NCBI GenBank assembly: GCA_016869435.1
Contig: VGEB01000001.1
Location: 62,001-126,000 of the forward strand
DNA: 64,000 nucleotides
Direction: 5' to 3'
Source of the DNA: Alphaproteobacteria bacterium
Lineage (GTDB): Bacteria > Pseudomonadota > Alphaproteobacteria > Rhizobiales > Beijerinckiaceae
Shown piece after piece: positions 26,905 to 34,752 of this stretch. The notes below the pieces were generated by a model. The model saw only the letters and a program-made list of their open reading frames with translations, did not search any database and was not told the origin of the DNA. Within the stretch, counting starts at the first letter, position 1. Each line of letters opens with the position of its first letter. Position numbers and translations under genes: made by a program.

Positions 26905-27563
26905 GAGGCGCCCAGAGTGAGCGTGGACGCTTCGTCGAGCCCGAGCGGCTCATGCGTCGCGGCGACGATCAGGCCGCCATTCGCGCAATGGTCGCGCATG
27001 GCGGCGGCGAATTTTTCGCGCGAGGCCCGATCGAGCGCCGTCAGCGGCTCGTCGAGCAGCCACAGCGGCCGAAAGGCGACGAGGAGGCGCGCCAGCGCCG
27101 CGCGCCGTTTCTGCCCCGCTGAGAGCGCGCCAAACGGCGCGCCAGCGATATGGCCGAGGCCGACGACGCCGAGCGCGGCGTCGACCGTCCGGCTGCGCCG
27201 GTCGGGCGCTCGAGCGAGATAGCGCGACCAGAAGCCGAGGTTTTCTTCGACGGTCAGCGCCGATTTAAGTCCGTCGCTATGCGCGAGATAATGCGCCTGC
27301 TGGGGCAGCTCGACGTCGGGCGGCCCGCCGGCGAGCGCAACAGCGCCTCCAGCGCGCGGCAAGAGTCCCGCTATGGCGCGCAGAAGCGTCGATTTGCCGG
27401 CGCCGTTCGGCCCCGTCACCACCAGCGCCTGACCGGCGGAGAGCGAAAAGCTCAGGCGATCGAGAACAAGGCGTCCCCCGCGCGATACGCTGAGATTCTC
27501 GACGCAAAGACGCATTGCGCCGTCCACGGGCGGCTGAGCGGGTTGAGCGACATCGCGCGACAT
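26901..27563 (-). CDS. ccmA: Heme ABC exporter ATP-binding protein CcmA
   Basis: LVVTGPNGAGKSTLLRAIAGLL Walker A; LSAGQKRRAALARLLV signature; WLLDEPLTALD Walker B. Confidence 0.92.
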   Translation of the reverse strand: MSRDVAQPAQPPVDGAMRLCVENLSVSRGGRLVLDRLSFSLSAGQALVVTGPNGAGKSTLLRAIAGLLPRAGGAVALAGGPPDVELPQQAHYLAHSDGLKSALTVEENLGFWSRYLARAPDRRSRTVDAALGVVGLGHIAGAPFGALSAGQKRRAALARLLVAFRPLWLLDEPLTALDRASREKFAAAMRDHCANGGLIVAATHEPLGLDEASTLTLGAS

Positions 27564-27669
27564 GAGCTTGGGGCATAGAGCTTTGCGATCGAATGCGCCA
27601 GCCTCAGCCGGGCGCCCGCCGGCCAGCGCAGGGCTTCGAACTCGGGCTAATTTCAGCTTAGTTTCAGTC

Positions 27670-27805
27670 GTCATGCCCGCGCTTGTCGCGGCCATCCATG
27701 CCCGTCAACGGCGAAACGCAGCGCGCGGAGACCCTACGTTCGGCCCATGTTCTCACATTTGCCTCGCGTCGTCGCGTGGATGGCCGCGACAAGCGCGGCC
27801 ATGAC
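27670..27805. repeat. Inverted repeat with 29-bp arms (27670-27698 / 27777-27805, one mismatch)
   Basis: GTCATGCCCGCGCTTGTCGCGGCCATCCA versus reverse complement of TGGATGGCCGCGACAAGCGCGGCCATGAC. Confidence 0.9.
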
Positions 27806-27976
27806 GCGGTCAGATGACCCTCGTTAACCTGGATTCGGAGCCCTGCCCGCTAGCGGCGGCCGCTGGCGCAGACGGGGCGGGAATGATAAGCAGCCGGATC
27901 ATTCCTTGGGCGCTTGGGGCCCCAAGTTATAGGCTAATCGCGCGCGGCGCGCCCGTGATCAGGGACGGCGGAATAA

Positions 27977-29215
27977 GTGACGAAGCATAAGAGCCTAGAG
28001 GATTATGCGGCAAGGCGGTTCCGTTTCGCCGGCAACGCCTTGCTGGAGTTCAGCGATCCGTTTTTCGCGCAGATCGACCGGCTGCGGGCCGAGTTCGAGG
28101 CGCAGGGCAAGCACTTCGTCAGCTTCGCCAATTACGACTATCTCGGCCTCGCGAATCATCCGCGGATTCGGGAAGAGGCGAAGCGCGAAATCGATGGGCT
28201 CGGCATCGGCGCGCTGGCCTCGCGGCTTGTCGGCGGCGAGCGGACGACGCACAAGCCCTTCGAGGCGGAGATCGCCGAATTCTTAGGGATGGAGAGCGCG
28301 CTGACGCTGGTCTCCGGCTATCTGTCCAATGTGACGACGATCGCCTGGCTGATGAGCGGCAAGCGCGACGCGATCTTCATCGACGAACTCGCCCATAACA
28401 GCATCGTCGCCGGCGCCGACGGCGCGCCGGCGCATGTCGTCAAGTTCCGCCACAATGACTTCGATCATCTCGATCACCTGCTGGCGCGTCATCGCGAGGA
28501 ATATCGCAACGTCCTGGTCGTCGTGGAGGGCGTCTACAGCATGGACGGCGATACCGCCGACCTGCCGCGGCTCCTCGCGATCAAGGAGAAATACAAGGTC
28601 TGGCTGCTGGTCGACGAGGCGCATTCGCTCGGCGTGCTGGGCGAGACCGGCCGCGGCCTTCCCGAATATCAGGGCGTCGACCCCGCGCGCATCGACCTCA
28701 TCGTCGGCACCATGTCGAAAACGCTCGCTTCCTGCGGCGGCTATGTCTGCGGAAAGAAGCAGGTCATCGACTGGTTTCGCTATACGCTGCCCGGCTTCGT
28801 CTACAGCGTCGGCCTGTCGCCGGTGATTCTCGCCGCCGCGCGCACCGCGCTGCGGCTGATGCAGGAAGAGACCTGGCGCATCGCCAAACTCGCGAGCAAC
28901 GCCGAACTCTTCCGCACCGTCGCGCATGAGGCGGGCTTCTCCACGGGGCCGGCGATCGGGCGCGGCGTCGTGCCGATCCTGTTCTCGAGCGACGTCGAGA
29001 CGATGTGGGCGTCTCAGCATTTGCTGGAGAACGGCTATTACGTGCCGCCGGTGGTGCGCATCGGCGTGCCGAAGGATGGGCCGAGGCTGCGCTTCTTCTT
29101 CTCCGCCAACCACAGCGAGGCGGAAATTCGCGGCGTCATCCAGACGCTGCGCGACATGCCGCCGGTGACCGAAGAGGCGCATCAGATCGTCGCTGCGGCG
29201 ATGGCGGGCGGTTAG
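27977..29215 (+). CDS. spt: Alpha-oxoamine synthase, probable serine palmitoyltransferase
   Basis: FANYDYLGLANHPRIR, VVVEGVYSMDGDTADL, LLVDEAHSLGVLGETGRG, VGTMSKTLASCGGY (PLP Lys); followed by acyltransferase, desaturase and hydroxylase genes; GTG start. Confidence 0.8.
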   Translation: MTKHKSLEDYAARRFRFAGNALLEFSDPFFAQIDRLRAEFEAQGKHFVSFANYDYLGLANHPRIREEAKREIDGLGIGALASRLVGGERTTHKPFEAEIAEFLGMESALTLVSGYLSNVTTIAWLMSGKRDAIFIDELAHNSIVAGADGAPAHVVKFRHNDFDHLDHLLARHREEYRNVLVVVEGVYSMDGDTADLPRLLAIKEKYKVWLLVDEAHSLGVLGETGRGLPEYQGVDPARIDLIVGTMSKTLASCGGYVCGKKQVIDWFRYTLPGFVYSVGLSPVILAAARTALRLMQEETWRIAKLASNAELFRTVAHEAGFSTGPAIGRGVVPILFSSDVETMWASQHLLENGYYVPPVVRIGVPKDGPRLRFFFSANHSEAEIRGVIQTLRDMPPVTEEAHQIVAAAMAGG

Positions 29216-29328
29216 CGCGCTTTCCGATCAGACGGAATCGTCTGATCGAAAAGAATTCGCGCCAAGCTAATAAGCTGGAGCAAGTTCTAATCGAAAAAGT
29301 CGGTCAACTTTTTCGGAACTTGCTCTAG
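29213..29328. repeat. 116-bp double-palindrome repeat, copy 2
   Basis: Same length as copy 1 with 6 substitutions, none in the palindrome arms. Confidence 0.95.
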
Positions 29329-29392
29329 GCGCCCGCCACCCGCGTCACTTTGACGCTTTCGGTTAGGCCTTGCGGCCGCTAGGACTTGTCTT

Positions 29393-30607
29393 ATGGCGCG
29401 GATCGAGATTCTTCCGGTTGACGGCCCATTGCGCTTTGCTGCTTTTTGCAAGCTGCCGCGGCTGCTCTATGCCGGCGCGCCGGGCTTTTCGCCGCCCCTC
29501 GACGTCGAACGCTGGAGCGTCTTCGCGCATAAGCTCAACCCGCATTACAAGCTTGTCGAGGAGCAGAAATTTCTCGCCCGCCGCGACGGCCAATGGGTCG
29601 GGCGGATCATGGCGCAGGTCTATAAGCCCGAGATCACGCCGGTCGGCGCCTCCAACGCGCAGTTCGGCGCGCTCGACGCGATCGACGATATCGAGGTCGT
29701 GCGCGCGCTGACGCAGGCCGCCGAGGACTGGCTGCGCGCCAAAGGCGCCGAGCGGATCAACGGACCCTTCTCGCCGACGATCAACAAGGAGTGCGGCCTG
29801 CTTGTCGACGGCTTCGACTCTCTGCCGATGTTTTTCATGCCTTGGCATCCGCCCTATCTCGCACGCCATATCGAGGCGCTGGGCTATGAGAAGGCGCAGG
29901 ACCTCCTCTCCTATCGCTTCGAAATTTCAAGCGCGGACATCGACCAGCCGGCGCGCATTTCGACGCGTCGCGAATGGCGCAATCGCCTGAAGCTCAGGCC
30001 GCTCAACATAAAGGCGTTGAAGAAGGGCGAAACCGCCCTGATGGCGGAACTGTTCAACGACGGCTGGAGCGGCAATTGGGGCTTCGTGCCCTTCACCAAG
30101 GAAGAATTTGATTCCGACGCCGACGCGCTGCAATTTCTCGTGACCGAGGATTTCGGCATCGTCGTCGAGCTTGACGGCGTCCCGCAGTCCTTCGCCGTCG
30201 CGCTTCCCAATCTCAACGAGATTCTCGCTGACCTCGATGGCCGATTGTTCCCCTTCGGCTGGGCGCGCGCGCTGATGCGCTATCGCTCGCATCACTTCAA
30301 ATCAGCGCGGCTGCTGTTGCTGGGGACGCGCAAGACGCTGCAGAAAAGCGCGACCGGCGGCGCGATCTTTCTCGCGCTGATCGAGGAGATGCGGCGGCGC
30401 TACGCCAAATTCGCCGTTCCGCATCTCGAAGCCGGCTGGGTGTTGGAAAGCAACGCCGACATGCGCCGGCCGATTGAAATGTTCGGCGGCAAGGTCGATA
30501 AGATTCATCGCATCTATGAAAAGCGCCTCACTGTCGGCGGCGACGGCGAGGCCATGCGTATGCGCGACGGCGTCAGGGCGACTCAGCTACAGGATGCAAC
30601 GTCATGA
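29393..30607 (+). CDS. GNAT-like acyltransferase, candidate bacterial ceramide synthase (bCerS-like)
   Basis: NPHYKLVEEQKFLARRDGQWVGRIMAQVY and NGPFSPTINKECGLLVDGFDSLPMFFMPWHPPYL typical of the GNAT-like protein found with bacterial spt genes; 4-bp overlap with next gene. Confidence 0.65.
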   Translation: MARIEILPVDGPLRFAAFCKLPRLLYAGAPGFSPPLDVERWSVFAHKLNPHYKLVEEQKFLARRDGQWVGRIMAQVYKPEITPVGASNAQFGALDAIDDIEVVRALTQAAEDWLRAKGAERINGPFSPTINKECGLLVDGFDSLPMFFMPWHPPYLARHIEALGYEKAQDLLSYRFEISSADIDQPARISTRREWRNRLKLRPLNIKALKKGETALMAELFNDGWSGNWGFVPFTKEEFDSDADALQFLVTEDFGIVVELDGVPQSFAVALPNLNEILADLDGRLFPFGWARALMRYRSHHFKSARLLLLGTRKTLQKSATGGAIFLALIEEMRRRYAKFAVPHLEAGWVLESNADMRRPIEMFGGKVDKIHRIYEKRLTVGGDGEAMRMRDGVRATQLQDATS

Positions 30608-31596
30608 ACGGCATATCCGTCACCGCCAATGGCGCCGACCGAACGCATGTCGAGCGGCGCAAGATGATCCTTCAGAAATATCCGCAAGTGCGCGAGCTGT
30701 TCGGCAAGGACCTCTTAACCTTCAAGATCACGGCGGCGATTTTCGTCGGTCAGCTTGTCATCGCAGCGATTTTGGGTTGGCTCGGCCTCTCTTATTGGTG
30801 GCTGTCGCTGGTGATGGCGATCTGCGTCGGCGCCTTCGCCAATCACGCCAATTTCGTCATCATCCATGACGCGATCCACAATTGCGTCTTCGACAGCCCG
30901 CTCGCCAATAAGTGGACGGCGATCCTCGCTGATCTTCCCAACGCCTTTCCGACGGCGATGGGCTTTCGCTGCTATCACATCAAGCACCATTCGCATCTGT
31001 CGGCCTATGACTACGACGCCGACATCCCGAGCCGCTGGGAAGTCGAATGGGTCGGCAACAGCGCCTGGCGCAAGGCGGTGTGGATCTTCTTCTTTCCGGT
31101 CATTCAGCTCGCGCGCCTGTCGCGCCTGAAAGGCACGGTGCCGATCTGGGGAACCTGGACCTATATCAATATCGCGGTCATCGCCCTTTTCGATCTCTTC
31201 GTGCTGCTCGCGTTCGGGCCGAACGCCCTGCTCTATCTGTTCTTCTCCTTCTGGTTCTCGGTTGGCGGCCTGCATCCCTTAAGCGCGCGCTGGCTGCAGG
31301 AGCATTTCGCCTTCGGCCCGGACCAGGGAACGTTCGATTATTACGGTCCGCTGAACAAACTCGCGCTCAACATCGGCTATCACAACGAGCATCATGATTT
31401 TCACGAAATCCCGTGGAACCGCCTGCCGGAACTGAAGGCGATGGCGCCGGAGTTCTATGACGATCTGCGCTGCCATCGCTCCTGGACGGCGCTGCTCGTC
31501 ACCTTCATCTTGGATCCGACCTATTCGCTCGGAACGCGATCGGAAAATGTGACGCAGGCCGCGCGCGACGCGCATGCCCTGTCGCCGGCGGAGTAG
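30604..31596 (+). CDS. Fatty acid desaturase resembling sphingolipid (dihydroceramide) delta-4 desaturase
   Basis: HDAIH, HIKHHSH and YHNEHHDF His boxes; [20 protein letters not shown] N-terminus; [16 protein letters not shown]...[33 protein letters not shown] close to the animal DEGS consensus. Confidence 0.8.
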   Translation: [330 protein letters not shown]

Positions 31597-31599
31597 CCC

Positions 31600-32247
31600 A
31601 TGTCGCAGGACGCAAGAACCGAAGCGCTCGACGCCTCGCCCCGCCTCTTTGAAAGCGATCTCCTCGACAAGCTTTCGCGCGTCCATCATCTGACGCCGGT
31701 GATCGTCTATTGCCCGATCATTCTCGGCCTCGTGATCTATTCGCTCGCGCTCAACGGTCTGGGGCTCGTTATTCTCGGCCTCGCCATTGGCTACATCGGC
31801 TGGACGCTCACCGAATATTTCGGCCACCGCTATCTCTTTCACACGGTGTTCGCGCTCCCCTTCGGATTGGGGCCGCGCTTTCAGTTCCTGATCCACGGCG
31901 TGCATCACATCTATCCGAACGATCCGCTGCGGCTGGTCATGCCGCCGCTGCTCTCGGGACCGATCATGCTGATCGCGCTCGTCTGCGCCCGGCTGATCTT
32001 CGGCGCGACCCTCGCCTGGCCGGTGCTGGCCGGCTTCATTAGCGGCTATGTGATCTATGATTGCGTGCATTACTGGACGCATCACGGCCAACCGAAAACG
32101 GACTTCGGCCGCATGGTGAAGCGGCTGCACATGCTGCATCATTTCCGCGACGCCGAAAAAGGCTTCGGCGTGCATGCGATCTGGTGGGACTATGTGTTCG
32201 GCACGGCCTATCAGAAGGGCGACACGCCGGGAACGCGGGCGGTGTGA
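31600..32247 (+). CDS. Sterol desaturase/fatty acid hydroxylase superfamily protein, FA2H/Scs7-like
   Basis: HRYLFH, HGVHHIYPNDPLRLVMPP, HYWTHHG, LHMLHHFRDAEKGFGVHAIWWDYVFGTA; arrangement like the FA2H hydroxylase domain. Confidence 0.8.
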   Translation: MSQDARTEALDASPRLFESDLLDKLSRVHHLTPVIVYCPIILGLVIYSLALNGLGLVILGLAIGYIGWTLTEYFGHRYLFHTVFALPFGLGPRFQFLIHGVHHIYPNDPLRLVMPPLLSGPIMLIALVCARLIFGATLAWPVLAGFISGYVIYDCVHYWTHHGQPKTDFGRMVKRLHMLHHFRDAEKGFGVHAIWWDYVFGTAYQKGDTPGTRAV

Positions 32248-32258
32248 GGGCGCGCCTT

Positions 32259-32366
32259 ACCTCCCCCTTGCGGGGAGGTCGATCGCCGCAGGCGATCGGG
32301 TGGGGGTAATACAGGTCCACCCCACCCGGCTTGCTTCGCAAGCCACCCTCCCCGTCGAGGGGAGGG
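32259..32366. repeat. Multi-hairpin intergenic repeat
   Basis: ACCTCCCC/GGGGAGGT, CGATCGCC-GCA-GGCGATCG, GGCTTGC-TTC-GCAAGCC, CCCTCCCC-GTCGA-GGGGAGGG. Confidence 0.85.
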
Positions 32367-32398
32367 AAAACGCCCTTATCGGCGGCAATCGCGGCATT

Positions 32399-34540
<2,142 letters not shown>

Positions 34541-34567
34541 TCAATTTCCGATCGAACCGCTCCAGCG

Positions 34568-34674
34568 TCATACCCGACGCGCGCTAAACGCTCGATCGGG
34601 AATCCAGAGCAAACCCAGCGTTCCTGGATCGGCTCTGGATTCCCGGTCAGGCCTTCGGCGTGCCGGGAATGACA
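34568..34674. repeat. Palindromic intergenic repeat
   Basis: GGGAATCCAGAGC (34598-34610) and GCTCTGGATTCCC (34632-34644) perfect 13-bp arms, flanked by GTCATACCCG / CGGGAATGAC. Confidence 0.85.
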
Positions 34675-34752
34675 AGCCCAGTGAACAGATCAACCGGATT
34701 TCATATCACTCGAAGGAAGGTTCCTGACTTTAGTCGCTTTGCCGCGCCGCGA

